DNA of 64,000 bases from CAVPCY01 sp963702525 (lineage in GTDB: Bacteria > Actinomycetota > Coriobacteriia > Anaerosomatales > PHET01), in assembly GCA_963702525.1 (NCBI GenBank), contig CAVPCY010000013.1:372001-436000 (forward strand), written 5' to 3'. This document shows, piece by piece, positions 10,274 to 20,116 of this stretch. How positions within the stretch are numbered: the stretch's first letter is position 1; the number at the start of each line of letters is the position of its first letter. A program made the position numbers and the translations under genes. The notes beneath the pieces were generated by a model. The model saw only the letters and a program-made list of their open reading frames with translations, had not been told where the DNA came from and did not search any database.

Positions 10274-12187
10274 CTACGGCTTCGGGGGCGCTACTGTCGC
10301 GTCCGCCGCCGGCTTCTTCTTGGGCTTCGTACCCACACGAACCACTTCGACCTTAGGCTTGTAGACCGAGACGAAGCGGTCTCGGCGTATCTCCTTGCCT
10401 TCTTTCGAGACCGTTCGCGTCACCGTGATGGTCTTGCCCTCCACACCCGGGTCTTCGATCACGCGGCTCCCAACCACCATCTTGGGGTCCTTGATCTCCT
10501 CGGTGGGATACCGCTTGACGTTTCGCCACGCGCTCGTCTCGGAGTCGACATCGTAGCCGGGGTCGGTGCCGTACAGAGCGATGGTGATCGACGAGTCGGT
10601 GTAGGCGACCGAGACGAGCACCCAATCATCGGTCGTGTTCTTGAACTTGAAGTCAGGGCCGCCCCACGACACGGTGGCATCCCGGCCCTTGGGATAATGA
10701 GAGATGTAGAACGAGTGATTGCGCCGCTCGGTGATGGGAAGGCCCGACTCGTATACCGCGTTGAAGATCGTCGTGCCGACCTGGCAGATACCACCGCCGA
10801 GCTGGGGAACCAGCTTCCCGTTCACGATGGCGTTGGCCTCTTGATAGCCCTTCTCGGCAGTGCGTTGCCCGATGGCTCCGTTGAAGGAGAACGTCTTGCC
10901 GGGCGCCACCAGTCTCCCGTCGAGGGAGTCGCCCAGCAGATGGATGTTGTTCACGCGAGAGGCGTTGTCGGCCGCGTACGTGGTGGTGAAGCGGCCCAGG
11001 CGCTGCTTGATCCCCATCTCACGAGCCTGCTGCGTGGTCAGCTTTGGGGTCGTGATCGTGGTGCGCAGCTCCACCCGACGCTGCGACTTCGCGTCGGCAA
11101 GCTCGCGGGTGAGCTGGGCGGCGAGGTCGTCCATATCCGGCCCGACCCCGTTCTTGGACGGCACGACTGTCACCGATCCACCCGAGGTCTTGAACCGTGC
11201 GGACTTGGCGGGGTGACCGATCTTCGCGCCAACGACCGGTACCACGCTCTTGCCTGCCGCCTTCGGCGAGACGTAGGTGAGCAAGACCACTTTGCCGTCG
11301 CCGGCGCCTTGTGACGTCGGCACGGAGCTCTCACCCGAAACGGTCGACGTGTCGTCGCTGCGGCGAAACGCGATCCACTTCGCGATGTCGTCCGATTCGA
11401 ACGTCCAGGCCTTGCCCTTGTATGTCACTTCGACAGGCCCGGAAAGCATCTGCAGCGCGACATCGCGGGCGGCTTCGGCCTCCGCGTCCGTGACGTCGAT
11501 GGCGTCAGTCCCCACGGGAGCATCGACCTGACGGTCCTGGGCGAGAGAGGCGGCCAGTATGAGCCGCGCGGCCTTCTCCTTATCCAGAGCAACCCCGTCC
11601 TTGCCCGACACGACGGTCGGTTCGGTGCCATCTATGCGCACCGTCGAGTCGACAGGGGCAACGTCGGTACGAACGGCTACGGTCGCGAGCACCTTGTCCA
11701 TCTTCTCTTGATCGAAGGCCGAGTGGGCATCGATCGCAACTTCGCCGCTCCAGGCCGCGACTCGGCCGGCGAGCGCCTTGAAGGGTCCGCCGTCTCGGCC
11801 CACCGCCATCGCCTCATCGACCGTGGCTGCGTGGTCGAAGCTGAGGCCGATCTCATCGGCGGTCACGCTCCACGTCTCGTCCCCGTGGACGATGACCACC
11901 GGCTCGCCTGCGCGCTTCACGAGCTCTCGCTTCAGCACGAGCTCGGCCTTCTCGGGGATCATGCCGCCGATCTCGACGCCGGCGACGGTGACTCCGGGAT
12001 GCACGCGACCCACCGTCGCGAACGCTTCGGCCGCTGCGAGCAGGACAAGCACGCCTGCGATGCCGAGTGCCACGTACAGAGGCGTCCGGCTTCTGGTCTG
12101 TTTCACGCGCTCAGCGGCTCGCTGTGCCCTGCGCTGGGCATAGTCGAGCCTCGGCTCGTAGTCGCTATGGGAAGACGCTTCGGTCAC
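10274..12187 (-). CDS. VanW family protein with putative peptidoglycan-binding domains
   Basis: 637 residues. A basic cytoplasmic N-terminus is followed by one transmembrane segment at about residues 36-57 (LYVALGIAGVLVLLAAAEAF). The extracellular part has two repeats resembling PG-binding-4 domains (HPGVTVAGVEIGGM starts the first) and a VanW domain at about 400-530 (APGKTFSFNGAIGQRT, PQLGGGICQVGTTIFNAV). VanW occurs in some vancomycin-resistance clusters but its activity is unknown. The end is Lys/Pro-rich. The GTG at 12187 has GAGAGG upstream. It stands alone, between the nucleotidyltransferase fusion and paaK. Confidence 0.85.
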   Translation of the reverse strand: MTEASSHSDYEPRLDYAQRRAQRAAERVKQTRSRTPLYVALGIAGVLVLLAAAEAFATVGRVHPGVTVAGVEIGGMIPEKAELVLKRELVKRAGEPVVIVHGDETWSVTADEIGLSFDHAATVDEAMAVGRDGGPFKALAGRVAAWSGEVAIDAHSAFDQEKMDKVLATVAVRTDVAPVDSTVRIDGTEPTVVSGKDGVALDKEKAARLILAASLAQDRQVDAPVGTDAIDVTDAEAEAARDVALQMLSGPVEVTYKGKAWTFESDDIAKWIAFRRSDDTSTVSGESSVPTSQGAGDGKVVLLTYVSPKAAGKSVVPVVGAKIGHPAKSARFKTSGGSVTVVPSKNGVGPDMDDLAAQLTRELADAKSQRRVELRTTITTPKLTTQQAREMGIKQRLGRFTTTYAADNASRVNNIHLLGDSLDGRLVAPGKTFSFNGAIGQRTAEKGYQEANAIVNGKLVPQLGGGICQVGTTIFNAVYESGLPITERRNHSFYISHYPKGRDATVSWGGPDFKFKNTTDDWVLVSVAYTDSSITIALYGTDPGYDVDSETSAWRNVKRYPTEEIKDPKMVVGSRVIEDPGVEGKTITVTRTVSKEGKEIRRDRFVSVYKPKVEVVRVGTKPKKKPAADATVAPPKP

Positions 12188-12352
12188 CAGTCACTGACCC
12201 TCTCGGTTCGCCTTGAGAACACCCGCCGGGCACGCAGCTCCACAGCCCGTGGGCAGTCAAGACATGGTAGCCGCCATCGACGGAATCGCATGCATGCGTA
12301 ATAGCGCCGTTACCGCGGCTTTCGGTGCCACAGAGCAATCCGTGCGCCACCC
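12188..12352 (-). other. Intergenic leader upstream of the vanW gene
   Basis: 165 bases with no credible ORF between the mannose-1-phosphate guanylyltransferase-like gene and the VanW gene. On the minus strand it contains short inverted repeats (GCCGCGGTAACGGC, GCATGCATGC) that could fold. I could not match it to a riboswitch class from memory. Confidence 0.3.
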
Positions 12353-14863
12353 TCAGCGATCGGCGATGGCTCGCTCGACCAGCTGTTGCCACTCGGACAC
12401 TCGATCCCACGCCGCACCGGCCGACGGACCCTCCGCCCACACGTTGACAGTGGGCTCGGACGAGTCGGGCAGCACGAGGGCCCAGCCATCGTCGTAGGGC
12501 ACCCTGACGCCTTCGGTCAGATCGGGGCCCAGCGCCTCGGCCGCCTCGCTGATCGCCCGCATGACGGCACCCTTGGATGCGTCCGGGCAGAACACGTCGA
12601 CGTGCGCCTTGTGGAACGGTGGCAAGCCATCCACGAGGTCCTCGAGCGAGTGGCCGACCCGATCGAGCATGCGAGCGACCATGCCGACGGTCAGCACGCC
12701 GTCGAACGCCGGGAAGAACTCGCCGAAGATGTAGCCGCCCATCGTCCCGCCCGCGAACACGGCCCGCCCGTCGAGCACGGCCTGAGCGAGTGCCCGGCGT
12801 GAACGCCCCGGACGGATGACGCGCCGCCCGTAGCGCTCGGCGATCGTGTCGACGGCACGCGTCGCTGTCAGCGGCACCGCGATCGCGCCCTCGACGTCGC
12901 CACGCGTGCGGCACCACAACTCCGTTACCAGGTGCAGCGCGGTGTCACCGTCGAGCAGAGTCCCGTCCGGAGCGGCGAACCAGACTCGTTCGGCTCCTTG
13001 GTCGAACACGACGCCGAGGTCGGCGCCGAACAACTCGCAGGTTCCGCGCAGCAGCTCGAGCGACTCGGGTGTGGGCTCCCCGCACCCGCCGGCGGTCTCG
13101 ACGTCCACGACCGGGTTGAGGGTGATGACCTTGAGCATCCAGCCGTTCGCGACCAGTGGCAGCGAGAGGGAGCCGGCCCCGCAGCTCATGTCGGCAACGA
13201 CCTTGCGCCACCCGCCCTGAAGATTCGCCGTTCCAATGACCTCTTCCAGTGCCGCCGCGTAGTACTCGAGCGGCCGCGGGGGGTAGATGATCTCCCCCAC
13301 CGCATCGAAGAAGGCACGCCTGAACTCCCCTCGGAAGTACAGGCGCTCCACCTTGCGCTGTTGGGCGGGCGTGATGTCGAGCCCGTGGTTGTCGAAGAAG
13401 CGGATCTCGAGCGACTGCGCATCACCCGGCAGCGCCGCGACGTGAACGCCACCCATCGAGCGTGTCTTCTGTGTTGTGAAGCGGCTGACGGCGGGAGTTG
13501 CGACCCGCAGGTCCCGAACGTTGATGCCTGCTGCATTGAGCCCCGCGACCATGGCGCGTTTCACCATGCGGGCTGCCCTAGACGTGTCTCGCGTCACGAC
13601 AACATGAGCGCCCTTGGGCAGCAGTGACCCGTATGCCTCCGCCACGCGCAGTGCCAGCTCCGGGGTGATATCGATTCCCACCAGCCCCGCAATGCCCGCC
13701 TCGCCGAACAACGAGCGCGCGCCGGTGGACTCCCAGATGAGCGATGAGCTCAGTGTGGCCGCAGCCTCTACCCGCTTGTACGGGTAGACATGTACGTCGG
13801 CGTTGACGTGAGCGCCATGCCCGACGAGCGACTCGCTTCCGATCACCGCGCCCACGTCGACCACGGCGCGAGCGCGAACGTCCACCCTGCGGCACAGGAT
13901 CGCACCCGAGACCGTCGCCTGCTTGCCGACGAACGACTCGTCCCAAAGGACCGAGTAGCCGACACGGGCATCACTGCCGATGACGCAGTTGTCGCCGACG
14001 ACCGTATAGTCGCCTACGACCGCACCGGCGCGAACGGCGACGTTCTCACCGATCACTACCTTCTCGCCCAGGGTGGCGGCGGGATCGATCTGCGCGCTCT
14101 CCGAGACCCACAGATACTCCCGCGCATGGACGCCCGGAATGTAGATCATCGCGCGGCCGTCGAGGATATCGCGGTGCACCTGCAGGTAGCTCTCCTGGCT
14201 GCCGACGTCGCACCAGTAGCCCTCGACGGCGGCGCCGTAGATCGCGTGGCCTTGCTCCATGAGCTTGGGGAAGAGCTCGGCAGAGAAGTCGTAGGGGGTT
14301 CCTTCGGGAATCTCGTCGAGCACCCATGGCTCGATCACGTAGATGCCCGTGTTGATCTGGTCGCTGAAGACCTGGCCCCACGTGGGCTTCTCCAAGAAGC
14401 GCTCGACCTTACCTTCGTCATCGGTGATGACGACGCCAAACTCCAGCGGGTCGTCGACTGCCTTCAGAGCGATCGTGACCGCTCCCCCCTTGGCCTTGTG
14501 GACTTCGACCAGCTCGCGCAGGTTGATGTCGGTCACTGCGTCTCCGCTGATGACGATGAAGGGCTCATCGGTGGGGATCAGCTTCGCAGCATTCTTCACC
14601 GACCCGGCGGTGCCAAGAGGGGTCTCCTCGATCGCATAGTCGATCCGCATGTCCCACTCGTCGCCGTCCCCGAAGTAGTCTTGGATGACCTGCGGCATGA
14701 ACGCGAGGGTCGCGACCACATCGTCGATGCCGTGGTGCTTCACCAGCCCGAGGATGTGCTCCATCACCGGCTGATTCACGATGGGCACCATGGGCTTGGG
14801 AAGCAGTGAGGTGAGAGGCCGAAGCCGCGTGCCTTCGCCACCTGCCATGATGATCGCCTTCAT
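12353..14863 (-). CDS. Mannose-1-phosphate guanylyltransferase/phosphomannomutase-like fusion with degenerate mutase domain
   Basis: 836 residues in three parts. Residues 1-235 are a sugar-phosphate nucleotidyltransferase (MAGGEGTRLRPLTSLLPKPM, metal-site region GYWCDVGSQESY). About 250-370 are left-handed beta-helix repeats. The rest is an alpha-phosphohexomutase-like region (VTRDTSRAARMVKRA, GGWRKVVADMSCGAGS). The mutase catalytic serine motif TxSHNP is absent: after RSMGGVHVAALPGD the sequence has no Ser-His-Asn. The nucleotidyltransferase should be active and feed an envelope glycan with a nucleotide sugar; the mutase half may bind sugar phosphate only. Intact, start ATG at 14863, 10 bases after the phosphatidyltransferase gene. 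Confidence 0.85.
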   Translation of the reverse strand: MKAIIMAGGEGTRLRPLTSLLPKPMVPIVNQPVMEHILGLVKHHGIDDVVATLAFMPQVIQDYFGDGDEWDMRIDYAIEETPLGTAGSVKNAAKLIPTDEPFIVISGDAVTDINLRELVEVHKAKGGAVTIALKAVDDPLEFGVVITDDEGKVERFLEKPTWGQVFSDQINTGIYVIEPWVLDEIPEGTPYDFSAELFPKLMEQGHAIYGAAVEGYWCDVGSQESYLQVHRDILDGRAMIYIPGVHAREYLWVSESAQIDPAATLGEKVVIGENVAVRAGAVVGDYTVVGDNCVIGSDARVGYSVLWDESFVGKQATVSGAILCRRVDVRARAVVDVGAVIGSESLVGHGAHVNADVHVYPYKRVEAAATLSSSLIWESTGARSLFGEAGIAGLVGIDITPELALRVAEAYGSLLPKGAHVVVTRDTSRAARMVKRAMVAGLNAAGINVRDLRVATPAVSRFTTQKTRSMGGVHVAALPGDAQSLEIRFFDNHGLDITPAQQRKVERLYFRGEFRRAFFDAVGEIIYPPRPLEYYAAALEEVIGTANLQGGWRKVVADMSCGAGSLSLPLVANGWMLKVITLNPVVDVETAGGCGEPTPESLELLRGTCELFGADLGVVFDQGAERVWFAAPDGTLLDGDTALHLVTELWCRTRGDVEGAIAVPLTATRAVDTIAERYGRRVIRPGRSRRALAQAVLDGRAVFAGGTMGGYIFGEFFPAFDGVLTVGMVARMLDRVGHSLEDLVDGLPPFHKAHVDVFCPDASKGAVMRAISEAAEALGPDLTEGVRVPYDDGWALVLPDSSEPTVNVWAEGPSAGAAWDRVSEWQQLVERAIADR

Positions 14864-14872
14864 GGTTCCCCC

Positions 14873-15532
14873 TTAGACGGTGTTGCGTCGCGCCTCGGTG
14901 AGCGCCTTGCGGGCCTGGATCGTGTAGACGACCGCCGTAGCGATCGACGTGACGACCCCGGCATACACGAACCAGATACCAAGGGCGGCGGGCGCACTGC
15001 CGAGCCCGGGCAAGGCCGGACTGTCAACGATGCCCAGCCCGGGCACGACCGGCCAGTTCAACAGCAACCCCCCGAAACCGACGAGCAGAAGCGCGGTGGT
15101 CACCTTGCCGATGTAAGCTACCTGGATCCGCTGCGCGCCCGCCCTCGCGAGCACCCACGCTCCACCCAAGAGGTAGAGATCTCGCGCCAAGAGCAGGAGC
15201 ACGATCCACAGCGGAAGGCGGTTCTCAAGGTAGAGGCCGACGACCGCCGAGGCGATCAGCAGCCGGTCGACCAGCGGATCGATCGCCTTGCCGAGGTCCG
15301 TGACCGTTCCCGTGCGACGAGCGATCTGTCCGTCGACCCAGTCGGTCGAAGCAGCGATCGCGAACAGCAGGAAAGAGAGCGTGTCGTTCGTGCCGTTGAC
15401 CAGCGCCGCGAAGAACAGTGGCACGAGTATGAGGCGCAGCAATGTGATGATGTTGGCGACGGTGTAGACATCGTGGGCGCTATCAGGAGGCTCGCTGAGG
15501 GGGCCCCGCCCCGTGCCGGGCTGCTCTACCAC
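14873..15532 (-). CDS. pgsA: CDP-alcohol phosphatidyltransferase, likely phosphatidylglycerophosphate synthase
   Basis: About 219 residues, multi-pass membrane protein. The CDP-alcohol phosphotransferase signature D-x2-DG-x2-AR-x8-G-x3-D-x3-D is complete (TDWVDGQIARRTGTVTDLG, then KAIDPLVDR). The enzyme joins a CDP-diacylglycerol to an alcohol such as glycerol-3-phosphate in phospholipid synthesis; the exact alcohol cannot be read from sequence, so pgsA is the most common rather than certain choice. The start is the GTG at 15532, behind AAGGAA and overlapping the corA stop by 7 bases; the longer frame from 15631 is a shadow of corA. Confidence 0.82.
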   Translation of the reverse strand: MVEQPGTGRGPLSEPPDSAHDVYTVANIITLLRLILVPLFFAALVNGTNDTLSFLLFAIAASTDWVDGQIARRTGTVTDLGKAIDPLVDRLLIASAVVGLYLENRLPLWIVLLLLARDLYLLGGAWVLARAGAQRIQVAYIGKVTTALLLVGFGGLLLNWPVVPGLGIVDSPALPGLGSAPAALGIWFVYAGVVTSIATAVVYTIQARKALTEARRNTV

Positions 15533-16521
15533 CAGTTCTTCCTTCTGAAGTAGGCCGACATTGCCAGGGCGATGACCACCATGGAGCCGACGACCGCAGC
15601 GAACGACCACACCGCCAGAACGGGTGGCCACATCCCCTTGATCACGTTCATTCCGTAGATACCCGAGATGAGTGTGAGCGGCATGAATATGGTGGCGACC
15701 ACGGTCAGCTGTTTCATGATCTCGTTCATGCGGTTGTTCTGCGCCGACAGATAGATGTCCATCGCCGCCGCCCCCACGTCTCTGTACGTTTCGATGGAGT
15801 CCTCGACGCGTGCAAGGTGATCCGCAACATCTTGGAAGTAGCGGTATGCCTCTTCGCTGATGAAGTTGCGCTCGCGAGCCAGGCCGCGCAGTGTGTCGCG
15901 CTCCGGCGCGACTATGCGGTGCAACTGGACGAGTTGGCGCCTCACCGAGTACAAACGACGAAGGTCGGCTGGCCGGGGTCCGCCAAGCAGATCGTCCTCA
16001 ACGTCGTCCAACGCGTCCCCGAGACCGTCGACAACGGGCAGAACAGAGTCGACGAGCCTGTCGATGATGGAGTGAAGCAGCCAGTCGGGACCAAGATCGA
16101 AAGCACGCTTGGCATCCTCGACGGCGGCACTGATCGCCTCCGACTCTCCCAAGTGGGCGGTGATGAGGTAGTTCGCTCCGATGAAGACGTCGAGTTCGCT
16201 GACCTCGAAGCCGTCACCTTTCACTCGCTCAGGCGTCAGCCAAGCGACGAACCCTCCATCCGGGTATGCGTCAAGCTTCGACCGACGCTGGCTGTGCAGC
16301 GAGTCCTCGACCAGAAGCGGATGCAGTTTGAACTCCTCCGCAAGCATTGCGAACGTCCCCTCGTCCCCACCCACGACATCGACCCACCTCCAGACAGCAT
16401 CGCGAGACAGCGCGATGTCGTCGAGTTCGCACTCGCGCATCGACCCCTCCGCACCACGCCAGCGAACCACGACCTCGGCCACGGCACTCCTTCCCCCCGC
16501 TCGAGAGCGCTTGAACACCAC
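15526..16521 (-). CDS. corA: CorA-type magnesium/cobalt transporter
   Basis: 331 residues, typical for CorA. A large cytoplasmic acidic/helical N-terminal domain is followed by two transmembrane helices near the C-terminus, with the family-defining YGMN motif at the end of the first (LISGIYGMNVIKG). The protein forms pentameric Mg2+ channels in the inner membrane. The first codon is GTG at 16521. It is divergent from the ABC-F gene, with a 181-base region between. Confidence 0.92.
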   Translation of the reverse strand: MVFKRSRAGGRSAVAEVVVRWRGAEGSMRECELDDIALSRDAVWRWVDVVGGDEGTFAMLAEEFKLHPLLVEDSLHSQRRSKLDAYPDGGFVAWLTPERVKGDGFEVSELDVFIGANYLITAHLGESEAISAAVEDAKRAFDLGPDWLLHSIIDRLVDSVLPVVDGLGDALDDVEDDLLGGPRPADLRRLYSVRRQLVQLHRIVAPERDTLRGLARERNFISEEAYRYFQDVADHLARVEDSIETYRDVGAAAMDIYLSAQNNRMNEIMKQLTVVATIFMPLTLISGIYGMNVIKGMWPPVLAVWSFAAVVGSMVVIALAMSAYFRRKNWW

Positions 16522-16702
16522 CTGTGATGTTAGTCCCCCATGCGGCCGTCGTGTTGTCAGGGCCGGTCAGGTCAACTCAGAACGCGAGACGCCCTAGCCG
16601 GACCCGCCCGCCGAAGCGACGCGGTAGGTATCCTGTGTGTTCATGCGATGCGATCGTGTCGTCTCGTGCCCACTGGCTGTCTGAGGAACGAGGTTCGTTC
16701 TA

Positions 16703-18476
16703 GTGGCATATCTGCTCGGATGCGAGAACGTCCATCTGGAGTACCCGGCGAAGACGGTCTTCGACTCCGTCTCACTTGGAATCGACGAGGGCGACCGCAT
16801 CGGGATCGTCGGCGGCAACGGTGATGGCAAGTCATCGCTCCTCTCGCTCCTCGCCGGCGTGATCGAGCCGGACGACGGCCGCGTCATCATGCGCGGCGGG
16901 ACTACCATCGGCACGCTTGAACAGACGGACGCCCTCAATCCGGAGGCGACGGTAGCCCATCAGATCGTGGGTGACGCGCCGGAGCACACGTGGGCATCGG
17001 ACGCCCGAATCCGCAACATCCTTCGCGGCCTCGTCTCGGATATCCCTTGGGAGTCCCGGATCGGCGAGCTCTCCGGCGGCCAGCGCCGACGCGTGGATCT
17101 TGCCCGCGTGCTCGTCGGCGACTTCGACGTGCTTATGCTCGACGAACCCACCAACCATCTCGACGTTCACGGCATAGCGTGGCTGGCCGAGCACCTGAAG
17201 GACCGTTGGCAGAGAAGATCAGGCGCGCTCCTGGTCGTCACACACGACCGTTGGTTCCTCGATGAAGTCTGCCTCGGCATGTGGGAGGTGCACGACGGGC
17301 AGGTCGAGCGGTTCGAGGGCGGGTTCTCGGCCTACGTGCTCCAGCGCGTCGAACGCGCGCAGGCCGCCCAGACAGCCGAACAGAAGCGCCAAAACGTCCT
17401 GCGCAAGGAACTCGCATGGCTCTCACGCGGTGCTCGTGCTCGAGCGACCAAGCCGAAGTTCCATGTCGAGGCGGCACGCGCACTCATCGCCGACGAACCG
17501 CCCATGCGCAACACCCTCGAGTTGAAGAAGACAGCGATGTCGCGGTTGGGCAAGCAGGTGGTCGATCTTGTCGGCGTGACAGAGCGCTTCGGCGAGACGA
17601 CCGTCATCGACGACGTCACCTGGCTCATCGGCCCGGGCGACAGGTTCGGCATTCTGGGCGAGAACGGGTCGGGCAAGACCACGCTCCTGAACCTCATCGC
17701 CGGTTCGCTCGAGCCCACCGCAGGTCATGTGAAGATCGGCAAGACCGTCAAGTTCGCCGTCCTGTCGCAGCATCTCGATGAGTTGAACGCGCTCGGAGAG
17801 TGCCGAGTCCGCGAGGTCCTCTCGCGATACAAGACACGCTACGAGATCGATGGCAAGGAGCTGACTCCCGCCCAGCTGCTCGAACGTCTCGGGTTCGAGG
17901 CGGCCGAGTTGTCTGCACCGGTATCCGATCTGTCAGGCGGACAGAAGCGCCGCCTTCAGCTGATGCTCATCCTTCTGGACAGGCCTAACGTGCTCATATT
18001 GGATGAGCCGGACAACGACCTGGACATCGACATGCTCGCAGTCGTCGAGAGTCTCCTGGACACGTGGCCCGGAACACTCCTCCTGATCACGCACGACCGT
18101 CACCTGATGGAACGGGTCACCGACGATCAGTTCGCCCTCATTGATGGGAAGGTCCGACATGTCCCCGGCGGGGTCGATGAGTACCTGCGGCTCTTGGACG
18201 GACGCGGCGAACCACAACCGAAACCGAAACCCGAGACGCAGAAGCAGGTAGGCAAGGCGCGCGGAACAGCGCATTCTCAAGAAGGAGCTCGCATCTACCG
18301 AGCGCAAGTTGGAGACAGCGTGCGCAAAGGCCGATGCGATCCGTGCCGAGATGGCCCGGACAGACCCTGCCGACTACCTGGCTTTGCTGGACGTCCAAGC
18401 ACGTCTCAGGGACATGGAGCAGCAGGTATCCGAGCTCGAGGACGCGTGGGTGGGGCTGTGCGACGAGGCTTCCTGA
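16703..18476 (+). CDS. ABC-F family ATP-binding protein (Uup-like), frameshift in C-terminal coiled coil
   Basis: Two ATPase domains without membrane helices: Walker A GGNGDGKSSL and GENGSGKTTL, signatures LSGGQRRRV and LSGGQKRRL, Walker B ending DEPTNHLD and DEPDNDLD. ABC-F proteins act on ribosomes (translation quality control or antibiotic protection). After QKQVGKA the frame degenerates; one base deleted in GGCGCGCGG near 18260 continues it as AEQRILKKELASTERKLETA to the stop at 18476, giving a coiled-coil C-terminus like Uup and about 590 residues. Which ABC-F subfamily it belongs to is not certain. Start GTG at 16703 with GAGG upstream. Confidence 0.88.
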
Positions 18477-18488
18477 CCCAGCCGACTC

Positions 18489-20116
18489 TCAGGCATAGCG
18501 CGCGATGACAGCCTCGGCGCAGCGCATGCCATCCACCGCGGCAGACATGATGCCGCCCGCGTAGCCGGCACCCTCCCCGCAGGGGTAGACGCCCCGCAGA
18601 TTCGACTGCAAGGTGTCATCACGCACGACGCGCACCGGAGACGACGAGCGCGTCTCCACGCCCGTCAGAAGCGCGTCCGCCGTCGCGAAGCCGCGCATGC
18701 GGCGATCGAATAGCGGTACTGCCTCCCGCAGCGATGACGTAGCGAAGTCAGGCAAACACAGCGCGAGATTCGCGTACTCGACCCCGAGCGGATACGTCGG
18801 TTGCACGTCGCCCGCCGCCGAGGACGCGACGCCCTGCAAGAAGTCGCCCATGAGTTGGGCCGGCGCGCGGAAGTCCCTGCCGCCAAGCTCGAACGCCGCG
18901 TCGCTCCCATCGACGCTGGAAACGTACTCCCGCCAAGGGGTGGTCGTCTCCGAAGTCGCCGGGCAGGACGCTCACCAGAAAGGCCGCGTTCGCGTTCGCG
19001 CCCTCCCGAGCGTATCGGCTCATGCCGTTCGTGACGACGCCGTCAGCCTCTGTCGTCGCCGCCACGACCCAGCCACCGGGACACATGCAAAACGTGTACA
19101 CCCCGCGACCCGACGGCAGATGGCACGACAGCCTGTAGTCGGCTGAACCGAGCGCAGGATGACCGGCCGCAGAGCCGTACTGCGCACGGTCGACCATGCG
19201 TTGGTCGTGCTCGACTCGAACGCCGATCGAGAACGGCTTCTGCACCAGACGCGCCCCGCGCTCGTGCAGCAGGTCGAACGTGTCTCGCGCGCTGTGGCCC
19301 GCAGCCAGGATGAGCGCCTCGACGGCGAACTCCTCGCGCCCGCCCTCGCTTTGCGTCACAACGCCGCGGAGCTTGTCGTCTGAGTCCAGGAGGAGGTCTG
19401 AGAGCCGCGTCCCGAAACGGACTTCGCCGCCGAGCGACTCGATCTCGGCCCGCAGCTTCCTCACGACACCCGTCAGGTGGTCCGTGCCGATGTGAGGTTT
19501 GGCCTGCCAGAGGATCTCCTCGGCAGCCCCCGCGGCGACGAGTGTCTCCAAGACGCTGCGGCAGCGGGGGTCGTTCGTGTTGGTGTAGAGCTTGCCGTCC
19601 GAGAAGGTCCCGGCTCCGCCTTCTCCGAACTGGATGTTGGACTCCGGGTCGAGCACGCCCTCGCGGATGAAGGCGTCCACCGCTCGGATGCGCGCGCCGA
19701 CCGGTTCGCCGCGCTCGAGCACGAGTGGCCGTGCGCCTGCCCGGGCCAGAACCAGCGAGGCGAAAAGCCCGGCCGGCCCGGTGCCCACGACGACGGGGCG
19801 CACCTTCGGAGCAATCGCCAGACTCGCGATGACGGGCACGGGCTGGGCGACGGCGATGAACACGTCGGCGTCCGCGATACGGCTCACCACGGCCGACTTC
19901 GCCTTCCCCGATCGCGTCATCGAGCGTCACGTCGAGCGTCACCACGAAGTGGACGTTGCTCTTGCGGCGTGCGTCGACGGAGCGCCTTGTGATGCGTACC
20001 GAGACGATCCGTGCCTCGTCGATGCCCAGGCGCCTGGCGGCTGCGCTCGCTAGCGCGTCCTGCGCCGAAGAATCGCCCGCCGAGAGCGGAAGAGCGAGGT
20101 TCCTGACTACTATCAC
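18489..20116 (-). CDS. FAD-dependent dehydrogenase of the COG2509 type, two frameshifts
   Basis: Flavoprotein of about 542 residues. An N-terminal domain (IVVRNLALPLSAGDSS) precedes the Rossmann FAD fold (VVVGTGPAGLFASLVLARAG) and the family motif QFGEGGAGTFSDGKLYT; the C-terminus has GVYPCGEGAGYAGGIMSAAV. Three frames are needed: break 1 near 19915 (between VTLD and RSGKAKSAVVSRIADADV), break 2 near 18903 (RRWER then AAFELGGRDFRAPAQ). Each is repaired by deleting one base. The GTG at 20116 overlaps the stop of the preceding flavoprotein as GTGA. The substrate is unknown. It is convergent with the ABC-F gene, 12 bases apart. Confidence 0.82.
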
